Positions 44,776 to 56,835 of a stretch of DNA of 64,000 nt are shown here, piece after piece. Origin of the DNA: Rhodocollybia butyracea (lineage: Eukaryota > Basidiomycota > Agaricomycetes > Agaricales > Omphalotaceae); assembly GCA_015501585.1 (NCBI GenBank), contig JADNRY010000232.1, positions 1 through 64,000 of the forward strand. The letters are read 5' to 3'. Each line of letters begins with the position of its first letter. Within the stretch, counting starts at the first letter, position 1. The notes beneath the pieces were generated by a model. That model saw nothing but the letters and a program-made list of their open reading frames with translations, did not search any database and was not told the origin of the DNA. Both the position numbers and the translations under genes were made by a program.

Positions 44776-47695
44776 TCATGACAAGCCAACACCGAGAGGA
44801 TCGCTCGAGTTCGAAGCTGAATCCTGAGGTGGAGGCGAACCGACATCAACCTTTAAAGATCCAGACGAATCGGAGCGCGAGGTTACACTCGCGGGAGCCC
44901 GGAAAGTGGGATGAGAGATAGTAGGATCATTCGGAAGAGGGCTGAGAACTTTGGCCTCTTCTTCTTCCTCATTCGAAGATGGCTCGAGATTTCCCCAGGG
45001 ATTATCATACGGCGAAAACGCGGATAATGCCGCTGATCTGCTGGAACTGACAGTCGTCCAAGGGTTCGGATTCCTCGCCGGAGGGAGGGCAAAAGAGGAG
45101 GAAGGTGCTGATATTGTATGAGATTCTTCTCCCCAGTTCGATAGTTTCGTCCTCGCACTCATCTCCTCAGTCCTATCTGCGGGAGGGGAAGCAGGACCGG
45201 TTCGAGTATTAAAGTCTTTGGCTACCCCGTCGTAGGCTCCCTGAACCGCTGAAAACGCAGCAGAGGCATTGGAAGATAGTTTACCCCAAACTGATTTAAC
45301 ACCACCACCGGCGAAAAAGTCCTGTGCTTTCGCAAGAGGTCGGGCAGATGGATAATCCGAGCTAGGTGAAGACGTGGGTCTCATTGAAAAATTCGATGAG
45401 CTCGATGGGAAGGGTCTAAAGCTCTCTACACGGGAGGGAGAAGGTGTTGAATCGAGGTTAAGATTCGCAAGCTCGGACGTAGATGCATCACTAGGATCCA
45501 GTAATAGATTGGGTACGGAATGCGAAACGGTCTGGGATGCGTATGGGGTTTTGAGAGGAGAAGGAGGCAAGGGAACGTTGGAGGGTGTGGCGACGCGATT
45601 GACTGGGTCATCTTCGGCACCGTCCACTAGAACAACTTCTGGGCGTGCAACGACAGATGCAAGACGGCCGTTCATTTCTTCATCCGTACGCCCATACAGT
45701 TCATGCCAAAAACGAACATCTTTCGGATTCGGAAACAGCACTCCCATGTCCGCACCAGGGATACGACTAGCTGGGTCATCCAGTGAAGAGTCGTAAGTTG
45801 AGTTTATATTCTGCTCCATTTCTGCAGGCGAGTTGAAAAAATCCCATACGCTGATCGTTCGTTCACAAGGAGGCGGTCCATTACCGTCTCCAATCCTTCG
45901 CTCTCTCTCGTTATTGAACAAGAACGTGCCAAACTGGCACGAGTAGAGGTGGTAGTATAGCTGGTGCAAGAATCGTTCGTTGAACTCGAAACGCTCTGGC
46001 AACTGTCTTTGTATCTGTCGAACACTTTCAAGGAATTGGTGAAAAACCGGTGATACTTCCTTGACGTGGTTCTGGCTGGCAAAACGGTTTTGCACCGAGG
46101 CTAGGAAAGCTTGAGCGGCATCTGCACCACCTCCACTACCGCTCGTCTCCGTGTTGGAAATAAAAAACTTCTCGGATGACAAGTGGCCGCTTCGATCCAT
46201 AAACTTATGACCATAGGATAGCCATTCCTTCTCGATTAGAATCTCGAACCCTTTTATCGTGCGATAGAAGGGGTCAAGACAGAGTTGTGATAGCGCGGAT
46301 AATTGAGATGTACGGTCCCAACCGTCAGAGCAATGAATAAGGACATGCGAAGAGTTGACATGCACATTACGCGTGATGAGGACAGTTCCTTCCAAAATGG
46401 CGGAAATGTGCCGAAGCCACCCTGAACGACGGAGGGCTCCCCTGTCAAGGACGGAGACTCCGGAAACTTGTCCAGAAAGGTCGTTGTTAATGCTAGCAAG
46501 AAGGGCGTCGGCCTCTCGTAGAGCATCGACGAGCTTTCCAAGCGACTCCCGCATGGCGTGAATGTGATCAATACCTAGGTAGATCTTCTTTGCGTCTTTG
46601 TAGTTATCCATATTTTCTGTCCCTGCTCCTTTGGCAGTGTTAGCGACCGCATTTGCGGTTGGTCGTGCATCTATGATAAGATTCGTAGTGGTAGCGCCAT
46701 AGACAACGGCATTGGCATTGGAAGCTCTAGATTCCGGCGAAAAATGTGTTTGGAACACCGTCTCGATGAGCTTCTCGTCCTGGATGGACCTGTTTTGCGT
46801 GATTCCAACCATAGGTTGGCTGGACCTCGTAATGCTTGCCTGTGGTGTATGTTAAATGTGAGTAGTAGAGGGGAAGAAACGGGGTATACATAATTGGACC
46901 AATGTAGATAACTCAAGACTGGTATTCGACACTTGCTGCGGTATTTGGCCGCGTACTGCAGTGTGGTATCACTGATCTTGGTCGGTACAAGCAGCTTAGC
47001 AGGGTATGTGGGGGCGAGCTAAAGGCCCTGAGAGCCATCGGTAAGTGCATCGATAACCATCCAGCAGACTACCCACAGAGTAATCCTTGTTGATGTCTGT
47101 AAAGCGCCATGCCTTTGTACGTGTACCGACGCCCATCCGACCAAATTCCTCTCTTGGTGAATATATTGACCAGCCAGATTGAGTTGGAAGCGGCGGGTTT
47201 GGAGTGTAGAAAAAGGCGTATAGCTGGAAAACGGAAGCTATAAAGTTCATAATTGAGCAGGATTACTATAAGCAAATACTGACACGTACGAGCAACGGTG
47301 AGTTCTTTTACACTATCAAACACATCTACGGCATCTGATTCTGCTGAAAATTCCAACGAAAAGGTTTCAAATGTCCGACAGTGGAAAGTTACAGGGCATT
47401 GGCCTTGAAGTGTTTGTGGTAATCGTGTTACAAGAGAAATCAGGGGATACGGAACCTGTCATCTAACGAGTTGATTTTCAGATTAACGCAAGATTTTTGG
47501 AATGCGCACCCATAATTCCTTCTCTGCTCCTCCTTCGTATCGAAAAATGAGATGATGAGCTGTTAGATGAATGGTCCCAGTAACGTTGCACCGTTTCTCG
47601 TGCATAGAACATGTTCAACCTGTTTCCAAGTTCAGATACACAAGCGGTGAGGGTTTAACTGATGAACTGGCCTTGGAGACCCTAATTGCGTCCAT
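44776..47695 (-). CDS. Myotubularin-family phosphoinositide 3-phosphatase
   Basis: Removes the 3-phosphate of PI3P/PI(3,5)P2 on endosomal membranes, like yeast Ymr1. Start MDAIRVSK at 47695. N-terminal PH-GRAM part: VEHVLCTRNGATLLG, AHHLIFR, ELW-VPYPLISLVTRLPQTLQ and FHCRTFETFSLEFS. Phosphatase domain: QLYAFFYTPNPPLP, GWSIYSPREEFGRMG, TKAWRFTDINKDYS, SSQPMVGITQNRSIQDE and the active-site loop HCSDGWDRT (Cys nucleophile and Arg), followed by FEILIEKEWLSYGHKF and RFEFNERFLHQLYYHLYSCQFG. The C-terminal 300 or so residues are Ser/Pro-rich and disordered. The first intron appears to use a GC donor. A 1-nt deletion near 47575 (GGACC for GGAACC) interrupts the PH-GRAM exon and may be a sequence error. 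Confidence 0.9.
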
Positions 47696-48215
47696 ATTTC
47701 TGGTTGCGAGGTAAGTAATCGTCGACAAAGTTCAATTAGACGCTCAGGCGCTGAGTCTGAGAATAATCGATAATCTCCGACAACCAGAGCAGGAAAATCT
47801 ATTCATGAAGGCATTTGGGCAGAGTTGCTGAGCTGAACCCAGTCGACCGTCAAAAAAACGAGCTGGTGAAGCAGCTACTAGGGCTATGTGTACGAGGATT
47901 GATTTACCGTACGGTGGTCAAATCGAGTTTGACCATTTACAGCTTTGATTCGATAATTGGTACGAGCATCCTTTCCATTTCTCTCAAATATAGAACACAA
48001 CGCCTCAAATTGAAACAGCACATCGCAACATCATATGTCCAATCATTAATTGTCGGAAGGTAGAGGGTACACGGTACACAGTACGACGATGTAACAATTA
48101 ATAAACTAACCAGAGTACTAACCTCATGAGCTAAACTAAGGTCCACTTGCTCTACCGAAGCAAAAAAGAAAAAAGGAGTCCGTAACTGCGGCTAGTTCAT
48201 CCCTACTGAAGCATT
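47696..48215. other. Intergenic region, no gene seen
   Basis: Spacer between two minus-strand genes; it must hold the myotubularin promoter and the cupredoxin 3' end. No other feature is supported. Confidence 0.4.
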
Positions 48216-49219
48216 TTACAGAGCCAATCCAGCAACGAGACCGAGAACAGCGAGCACGCTGAATGAGCTTCCGGCCATCAGTTGCATGGCACCGCTAGGG
48301 GATGAGGTCTGGCTAGAGGGAGCTCCAGTTGTAGATCCAGTAGAACTTGCGCTACCAGCGGTGGCCGCGGAGAGAGCTGTCTCTGAAGCACTGCCGGAAA
48401 CAGAAAGAGCAGTTTCGGTCGCGCCAGCTGAGCCAGAGAGAATGGAGCCTGATGGGTTCGAGGGTCCAGTTCCGTTAGTTGCTATGGCAGCCGCCTGGAA
48501 GGTTGAGAAGTTCTTTGCTGCTGTGGGGTTAATCGCAAAGACCTAACTAGCAGTCAATATCATTGGTAACAAGTCTAATGAGAATACTGACCATTCCACT
48601 TTGACAGTGAGTGCTGGTAGCTGTAACCTGAGAGCAGAAGAACCACAAAGGAGCTGCGAATTGGAATAAATTTCTGGGTGGTGGGCAGTCAAAAAAAAAA
48701 AATCTCACCTGAAACATCCTCGACTAGGTGGAAAAACAGAGATATTTAGCAAATGAGGTCTCCCTAAGCACGATTGACTATACCTGTTATGGTCCTAGAA
48801 GGTGCTAGCGTGAGCTCAATCACTAAAGCACCCAAGACAAGATACGCACCATGTGGGGAATGTAGAAGCAGTAGGATCCGATACATTCTGGAAACCCGAG
48901 CTGACACCGGCGGCAGTGCAAGGGGCAGTAAAGGTAGATTGGACGACAGACTGTAAATATCGAATCAGCAAAAGAAGGAAACCTCGACCTCATGAACTAA
49001 CGTGGTTCTTGGACACACTAGAATAACTTTATTAGCCACTGATCTTCGTTTATATCATGGAACTTACAATTGGAAGTTGACTGTGTCGTTAGGCTGAACA
49101 CCAGTTATGTTGTTGGGGTTGAACGCGAGCTCGTTGTTGGCTCCAACCTGTACGTTGAAGACGGCAGCCTTGACAGAGGCAGCAGCAGAGACGATGGCAG
49201 CGGCAGTGGAGAAACGCAT
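48216..49219 (-). CDS. GPI-anchored cupredoxin-like cell-surface protein
   Basis: Extracellular serine-rich protein with a plastocyanin-type copper fold. Start MRFSTAAAIVSAAASVKA at 49219, a signal peptide. Cupredoxin blocks spliced from short exons: VFNVQVGANNELAFNPNNIT, GVQPNDTVNFQF, VSKNHSVVQSTFTAPC, GVSSGFQNV, APLWFFCSQ and STHCQSGMVFAINP. The four expected type 1 copper ligands are all there (His of KNH, Cys of FFC, His of THC, Met of SGM). A Ser/Gly/Thr/Ala-rich stretch follows (ETALSVSGSASETALSA), ending in a hydrophobic tail (FSVLAVLGLVAGLAL) that signals GPI attachment. The role of these proteins in fungi is not settled. Next to it lies a copper-dependent amine oxidase. Confidence 0.85.
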
Positions 49220-50682
49220 TTTTGCAAGGTAGTGGTAGTGAAGTGGAGGGAGTTTGGTATTTAGCGTTAAAGAAGGACCAGGAGCCTATGAAAGAATGCA
49301 TGAATGAGTATAGAGTGAAATTCTTCCGCCAAAGACGACGTACACTGCTCGGAAAGACAACTAGGAGGACTGGAAAATGAGGGGACGAACGAAAGAACCT
49401 GGGGAGAAAAAATGTCTACCTTGATCTTTTATATCAGCTACTTTCATCAGTTAATGTTGAAGTAGCCATGACAACTTTTGAGTATCCGGTAGACTGGACT
49501 CAATTCCATTGGCTCTTAGGCTAGATTCATGCCCTGATGATTGTTCGCAAATTGTTCGCGTAGAGTTCGTATGCCAGTATTCATCAGATTATGGGATCTC
49601 GACGTGGTCTTCAACACCGCCCGTTCCTGTGTTCCAAGCGGTGTAGGGCTGAAAATTATTATTGACCGTAGTATTTACACCATTTCCGAAGAAATTAGAT
49701 GGTGAAGCGGGAGTCAAATGGGAGGGGGAAAACAGGGGGAAACTGTCCCCACTCAACGGGGCTGCAACCATCAATGATGAACGAATATCTGGCGACAGAA
49801 CCTGGCATTGTGTACGACAGCTCGGAGGAGTCGTCAAGTTACCGAGCCGGCGCTAAACTTCAAAGCTTCGTTAATCATTTACCACAACCAGTCGCCACAA
49901 CGGTACACAATGTTCTCATTAACGGAAGTTCTTGTACTAAATTTAGTACTCAAGCTCAAGCGCCAAATGTGTCCAACAAATCATCCTGTGCAATACCGAT
50001 ATCTCCCATCTTGTTTCGATAAACTGCCAACTAAAATCATTGATCCATCCTCATCATCGCTGTCCACCTCTGTCCACCCACACACCCTAGGACATGATCA
50101 TCTGTGCTCTCTCCAACTTGACTATTTCTGATCAAGTCGTACGAGTACTTGGGCGCGCCCTTCAACAAATTCGAGGAAACCTAACGCCACCTTCAAATCT
50201 GGCATGGAGGAGCTTTTCTGGTGAAATCTGTTTGTTTCAAGGAATGGCTGTTTCACCCTGGAGCTGGACCTGAGCTTTACGTGTACACGCAGCGAACTGC
50301 CGATCGTTGATCCAGCGACTGATTCCCGTACGCAAGGAGGAGCTCAACACGTAGAAGAGTAGAGCACTAGCACTGCAAGATAGAGACCAAAGTTTGCCGA
50401 CACAGTGCCTAGGCCTCAACGATCTGAGTCGGCTTGAATGTTGGTGATAACGATGAAAGAGTTGCCAGAGGAACAGCGCTTTATGCAGTGTAGTAGGCTG
50501 TAGTAAGCTAATTATGAAGGGGCTACCGGCTATCTCTTGGATAGCAGTTTTTGTATTGGTACTAGTAGAACTCCTTATCGGAGAACGGCTCGGCTCACGG
50601 GTTCTCGCTCCAAAGTTGACTCGATGAGGGCCAGGTGACTTTTGAACACAATTCGGGAATCCGAACCTGCCTTGAGGCAGCC
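49220..50682. other. Promoter region and long spacer, no certain gene
   Basis: TTTTATATCAG at 49429-49439 is a TATA-like box for the cupredoxin gene. Between 49590 and 49870 the minus strand has an open frame ending NFQPYTAWNTGTGG-VEDHVEIP that might be the end of a gene, but no upstream exons could be joined. Nothing else is supported. Confidence 0.35.
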
Positions 50683-53600
50683 ATGTCGTCGTACGAACCA
50701 CTCCCAACGAACGACGACGTTAAGAGCTATGTGCTCAATGAACGCTCAAATTATGAGATTCAACCCGTAGGCGTTTTAGACTTGGCCTACTTACCCTTTT
50801 CGCGACTATCACGCTTTTCGTTTTCTTCCTGGCATCAGGCCCGGATGAAGCGATACCAAACGACAATCATAATGAACAAGTTCATTTAGCAAAATGTGCT
50901 CGCCCCCTTCCTTTCTCCGCCAATCCTCCCGCGGCCGTAAACCTTTGGGCATCCCTTTCGGTTCCGGAAATTTCAGCAATTCAAAGCTGGCTGGAGGCTC
51001 CAGAAAGAGATCTCAATCTCACCCGAGCATCTAATGCAGCTCTTTCGGATAATATCATCGCTCACATTGAAACCTATTATCCTCCTAAGGCAGAAGCTCT
51101 AGCGTATCTCGATGGGGCTTCCGCGCCGGATAAATTTGCTCGTGTCACGATTCAGCACGGAGGGCAGGAAACTCCTGTTATCCGCAACTATCTTGTTGGA
51201 CCACTTCCGGTTAGCGATCAAACTACTATCGAGCGTTTGACTGGAATCTATCATGAAAGTGATATCCCATTCAATGCGCGATTGTTCGATTACTTTGTAG
51301 AGGTTCGAAGTCTTTCCAAGATAGTTACTCCTGAACTCTCGGATGCTTTGGAAGTAAGTCTTTCTTTATACGCGTGATAGCAAAATACTGGACTCGAATG
51401 GCCTTTTTCAGGATCTATTCGGAGCTACGATGCGAGGCTATGAGGTCTGTGCTGAGATACGTAAAGTTACGAAAATAATCTCATCCCTTGTTTGTATATT
51501 CAGAATGATACGCTGATTGTGTCCGCTAGTGGACCATTCAGCTTCGACGGAACAACGAGAAAGACCTGGCTATCATTCCGACGGAATGTCGCCGGCGCAT
51601 GGCTTCATCCAATAAACTTTTGGCAGTATGTCGATTTTTCGGGAACGGATCTTTCGTTATGGAAAACTTCCAAAGTGAAATATTCTAGCACAAGCGGTGG
51701 CGAGGTTCTATCACTAACATCTCTTATAGGTGGTGTACAATCACCAAATTTTTGCATCAAATGCAGAATTTCTTGAATCGTACCGCAATGGCACTCTTGT
51801 TCGTTCTCCCAAACAACCCGACACGCAGGATTACTCTTGGACATCCCGCAAGCGTGTCGGTGAACCCCGGGATCTTGACCACCTTCCTGGGCCTCGGTCC
51901 GTCTCGTTTGCTGGGTTGAGATTCAGAGTTGATCGCGCGCGCCAATACGTATCCTGGATGGGCTGGAGTATGTATCTGGGATTTGATAGGGACATGGGAT
52001 TGAGCCTCTGGGATATCAATATGAAAGGAGAACGAATTATATACCAGGCGCGTATGAGTTTGCTTCGACTTTTAACCTTCCTGATACCCCTTCTATGTAG
52101 CTTGCACCTCAGGAAGCCATGGCTCAATATGGTACGGAATTTTGATATCTATTCATTTACCTTAACCCATCAATCGTAAATCTAGCTGGGAATGATCCTA
52201 TGCAGCAGAGCTCTGCATGGCAGGACCGTCACTTTGGTATGGGCTTGGCCGTACGGAACATGCTTCCCGGATATGACTGTCCTCACGAGGCAGTATACCT
52301 TCCTGCTACGACATTCTCTCCTCTTGGGACCGTCGTTGTCGACAGGGCTGTCTGTATCTTCGAGCAAGACAGTGGGAGACCTGTATCACGACACACTGGC
52401 TATATGGAAGGCGAGTTTGGTGCAGTCAAAGGATATGTATTGACCGTGAGGAGTATTTCTGTGGTTGGAAAGTGAGTCGAGTCTCTCTTCAGACGATGCT
52501 AGAGTTGATTGGTTCTTGGTGCAGTTACGACTATGGTGCGTTGACAACCTGCATACTTCACAGATTTTGACACGTCTACAATGATCCGTACGATCCAGTG
52601 GTAAGTATTCGTTTAATTTTAGTTGCTCAGGCTGTGACTGAAAAAGTCCAGTTCGACTACATGTTCCATATCGACGGCACCATAGAAGTACGTGTCTCAG
52701 CTTCTGGCTATCTCCAAGGCGGTTACTGGGAGCCACTATTACAAGAGGGATATGGCGGGAAGATTCGAGACGCATCTAGTGAGTGGGTCTGGAGAAATCA
52801 CAACAAAATGTCGCTTAACATATCCAGTGGGGAACTTACACGATCATGTAATAAACTACAAGTATGTACCGGTTGCTCTCCTTCACGCACTTCTAACCCC
52901 ATCCGCAGAGTCGATCTAGACATAGCCGGTCTAGAAAACAGTCTACTGCAGACCTCAACCATTCAAGAAACTGTCACCGAGCCCTGGTTCGATGATGATG
53001 ATGAATGGGGCAACACGGTTATCCAACAGAAAATCATCAAGCGTATCATCGACACGGAGGATGAAGCACTATTGAATTACCCTACGAATTTCCAAGGCCA
53101 TTACTCTATTGTGAATCAAAACAGGACTAACGCGTGGGGTGTACCCCGAGGATATGCAATTCATGGCGGATATTCTCCCATTCATAACGTGAGCAGTGCT
53201 TCTCAATCATATCTCATTGATTACAGTAAAACGATAGACTGTGGTTGGCTCTCGCCGCCTTCTCAATAACGCAAACTGGGCAAGGTATAATTTGGCCGTC
53301 TCTCTTCGCAAGGAGAGTGAGCCTTCCTCGAGCTCAATGTGGAATATGAATCTCCCTGGAAAACCTACCGTCGACTTTCACAAGTTTTTTAACGGGGAAA
53401 ACATTACACAGGATGATCTCGTCGTGTGGATCAATGTCGGAACTCATCATCTGGTTTGTTGTTCTTGTTTAAAGCAGGACTTTCGGAATGTTTACTGTAC
53501 TTTCAGCCTCAGGCAGAGGATTCGCCCAATACCAAAACCACAGTGGCGATGTCTAGGTGCGCTGTCCTCCTGTAGCATGGGCCCCTAGATTCTAACTGTA

Positions 53601-53883
53601 CCCTAGCTTCCTCCTGACACCTCTCAACTATTTCGACTCCGATATTTCCTTGGACTCAGTCAACGCTATCTTACTGCATCCGCCATCTAAGCCTGGAGAA
53701 AACTGGGGTTTCGATGATTACGGTGTCAACCAAGGTCATACTTGTCTTCCGGAGACACCGCCTCCGTTCGAGTATCTTGATCCGAAGGTGTATGGTGCTG
53801 ACGGTCAACTAAAAGAAGCGGGAGGGGTCGAAGAAATGAGGAAGGTGGCGGAATCGTATCATCGGATAAAGTTTGAACTGTGA
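50683..53883 (+). CDS. Copper amine oxidase, membrane-anchored type
   Basis: Oxidises primary amines to aldehydes with release of H2O2 and ammonia, using copper and topaquinone. It starts MSSYEPLPTNDDVKSYVLNE, then a basic RRRF and one hydrophobic helix (LGLLTLFATITLFVFFLAS), predicting a type II membrane protein with the enzyme outside. Domain blocks: VNLWASLSVPEISAIQSWLE, RVTIQHGGQETPVIRNYLVG, WQYVDFSGTDLSLWK, LPGPRSVSFAGLRFRVD, WDINMKGERIIYQ, LAPQEAMAQYAGNDPMQQSS, the cofactor site VGNYDY (topaquinone Tyr), the HxH copper pair in NLHDHVINYKVDLDIAG, and THHLPQAEDSPNT with the third copper His. Many short introns. A missing C near 50768 (CAACCCGTAGG) breaks the frame before the membrane helix, and is most simply a sequencing error. 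Confidence 0.9.
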
Positions 53884-54518
53884 CTCTGCTCATGCTCAAG
53901 TTTTTGAGTGACAGCATAACAAAGATGCCGTTTCAAGACCCAAACGTACCAATGAGTGGCAACGATCTTTTTTACCGTGCTTTTGTCACGACCCGAACGC
54001 TTTGTCTCTGAGATAAAAAAAGAAAGTTCAGTACAATGATACCACATCGATCCTACAGACAATTTTTAAGCCGGAAGACCCTTGTGTAATGCTCATGCTT
54101 GTTTTCGAATTATCTTCAGCTCCAAATGTAGGTTCATCACTGCAGGGTGACTGGCAAAATGGTGCCTGAATGGCTTGATCTAAGGGACAGATTAGCAGCC
54201 TTGCAGTAGCCTTGCTCGGAGTTCCCCCTCCCCTCCCCTCCCCCAAGTCCATAGTTGATTGGTAAAGTAAGATCTCATCAAATGGAAGAAGAAAAACATT
54301 ATATGTGCAAGAGTACATGGGAGTATACTAAGGTATACTATCGAAACTGTCGGTCGAGGAGTAAACTCGATCCAGTCCCTGCTGCCTAGTTGTGAGTTGA
54401 TATCACTTCCTCGGCTTCGCTGACATCTTCAATGATAGAGCTTCATCAAAGTGCAGAAAAGTATTGGCTTGAGTCTAGTAGTCAAGGGGGCATACTACAG
54501 TGGCCGCTAAAAGTTAAA
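53884..54518. other. Amine oxidase 3' flank
   Basis: No gene. Contains a C-rich tract CCCTCCCCTCCCCTCCCCC (54226-54244), able in principle to form a G-quadruplex on the minus strand. Confidence 0.4.
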
Positions 54519-56319
54519 ACTGATGTCACCCCCCAAATCGGGAAGGCAGCTCCGCAAGCCGAGTGTTAGCAAAGGTACTGGGTTTCGTACTTTTATTGTA
54601 CTTTTATCAATATAATCAAGTTACTTTATTTTCACATACTTGACAGGTACTTGACAGGTACTTGATGCCATACTTCGGCAGAGTACTTGAGTACTGGATG
54701 TACTAATAGCATGTTATACCTCTCCTTTTGCACACCTCGGACTGTGTTTATATAAGCTCACCACCACTGATGTCGAGCTTCATGCATGTCTATGCACGAA
54801 ACTTGTCATATTATCTAAGTATCTCTGCAGTATATAGCTACATAAATTGAAGTCTCACACTGAACACCATACATATGAGCTCATTTCAATATAAGTAGAA
54901 TTTGGTTTTGATATACAATTCTGAAGGTAGATATAGAAAAAAAAAAAAACTCTGCCTCTGCCTTGACCTCTACCTCTTCTTCCTTTATTTGTTAGCTAGG
55001 ACCATGAATTCCCTCACCAAAATGGTATGGCCAGTATGCCATGTTAGAAGCAACAAAGTAAGTAAACGCCATAGCCGGGATAAAAGCATTGATTTGGGAT
55101 TCTAAGAAGGGCTTGTGGTGCAAACAAAGACCTGGGAGGTGGAAACGGGGCGGTACCACCTGCAGCCAGAAAGTCGGCACCGTTGGGGTTGAGTTGAGCT
55201 CAGCCAACATCTGTTCAACTATCATTGGGCGCCTTTTCCTTGAGAAGAGGCTCTTCAGCCAATTCAGCAAGTTGGAAGTCGCGAAAACGGCTACTAGGAA
55301 CGGTAGTATTGCTAGCTGCGTAGTGGCGGAGGTGGATGTCAATGGTCAAGATCAAAATCGGCTGTGTCCCAACTGGCTAGTCGATTGTGCGCAGAAGTAG
55401 ACGCCAAGAGCCAACTTGAAGATCATGGATATCAGCATGATGTCTGCATCAATAATAAGATATGACTTGATTCTATCACATTCTGAGTGTACGTCGTCAT
55501 TTTTGCGTCTAATTATGTACATACAGCTTGTAGAAAGTAAGTTACATAGCACTAATGAGCTACTTGAGGGTACAAAGTATGTGTGATAGTGGTAAGGACG
55601 GAACGGGAAACTGGGTGGAGCAGTGTGCTGGGAGCACTGTTGTTCTGAGCACCTGATCTGGGAAGCGAGCATCATGCTCTGACTTTTTTTCAACATTTTT
55701 TCGGTCCATAGATTTGCTATCTGGGCTGTGCACGTTTGCAATGGCCCCATAAGTGTACTTGACCAGTACTTGGCGGGTACTTGGCCGCATCAATAAATTC
55801 AAACTCCGCTACTTGGGAACTTCTTGACATGTAATGCTGACATGTTATTTTGTTACCCTCGATGCTCTACATAATCAATTAGGGTGCTTGAAGGTTACTA
55901 CGATTAGGCCAGGCTTGCTCAAGCTTAAGAATTGCAAAATTATAGGAAATACATCACAATCATCAATATAAGTACCTAAGTAGCCAAGTACCATCAAAGT
56001 ACACTAAGTTACTTTGTCGTACTTGTACGTGACAAAGTAACTTAAGTACCTTAAGTACCTTTAAAGTACCTTTTGTAAGGACAAGTACGAAGATTTAAAG
56101 TCCGACAAGTACCTTTGTCACCCACCCCGCAAGCCTGTTCAACTCTGTTCGAGCTCATCAAACCGACGTTGAAACAGTAGCAGCATTGTATATACATGGA
56201 TTTTTTTACTTTAAACTATGTAGCTGACCATAATACATCCTAAAACATTGTATCGACGCAGTAAAATGAAGTTTCGTCTACTCCGGAGCTACTTTCCCGA
56301 TTTGGGGGGTGACATCAGT
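54519..56319. mobile_element. Inverted-repeat element with GTACTT subterminal repeats
   Basis: A 1.8-kb segment whose ends are 36-bp inverted copies (ACTGATGTCACCCCCCAAAT... at 54519-54554, its inverse at 56284-56319) with two mismatches. Inside each end are many copies of GTACTT/AAGTAC (54590-54710 and 55750-56120), typical of transposase-binding subterminal repeats. The minus strand between 54992 and 55430 holds frames with hydrophobic segments (LAILPFLVAVFATSNLL and FIPAMAFTYFVASNMAYWP) that may be a captured host fragment; no transposase was recognised, so it is probably non-autonomous. No target duplication could be fixed. Confidence 0.65.
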
Positions 56320-56835
56320 ACTGTTGGTCACGGTGCCAGATTGTCGTGCTCCTCTGTGTTCACTAAGCACTTTCCAAATTCTTCTCTCTGGTCTTCATGT
56401 CTAGATCTCCTCTAGCTCATAAGTACTATGGAGGCAATTGCTCAATGTGTTTGTGGCATCAAATACTTATAATAATTATGTAGTGCTTCAGTATGATCAA
56501 AAATACTTATCGCACTGGAATCAGGACTCATGATGCCATTTGTAACACCTTGCAAAGCATCCGAAGCATCTCCAAAGCAATGAACACCAATCGGAGTGGC
56601 ACAGAAATACATACAATGCCGTTTAAAGTCTAGGTAGCGCCGTTTCTAGGGTCTTTTACGACTGGCACCTCTTCTTTTTGATGGGATCTTACTCTACCAA
56701 TCGACTTGTCCCTCGTTCCCCTTCACTTTCCGGTACTAAGTAACTACCATGCTGCATGCCACATCATACGGATGGTCAGTATTAGATCGGTGCTGCGATA
56801 CTTAAGGGACAGGCGGAGAGTTTTGCAACCTAAGT
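56320..56835. other. Spacer and likely promoter
   Basis: No gene seen; upstream region of the membrane-protein gene. Confidence 0.35.

Noticed and set aside
49589..49837. Minus-strand frame ending VEDHVEIP as a gene
   Set aside because: No start, no joinable exon and no family; kept only as a remark in the spacer entry.
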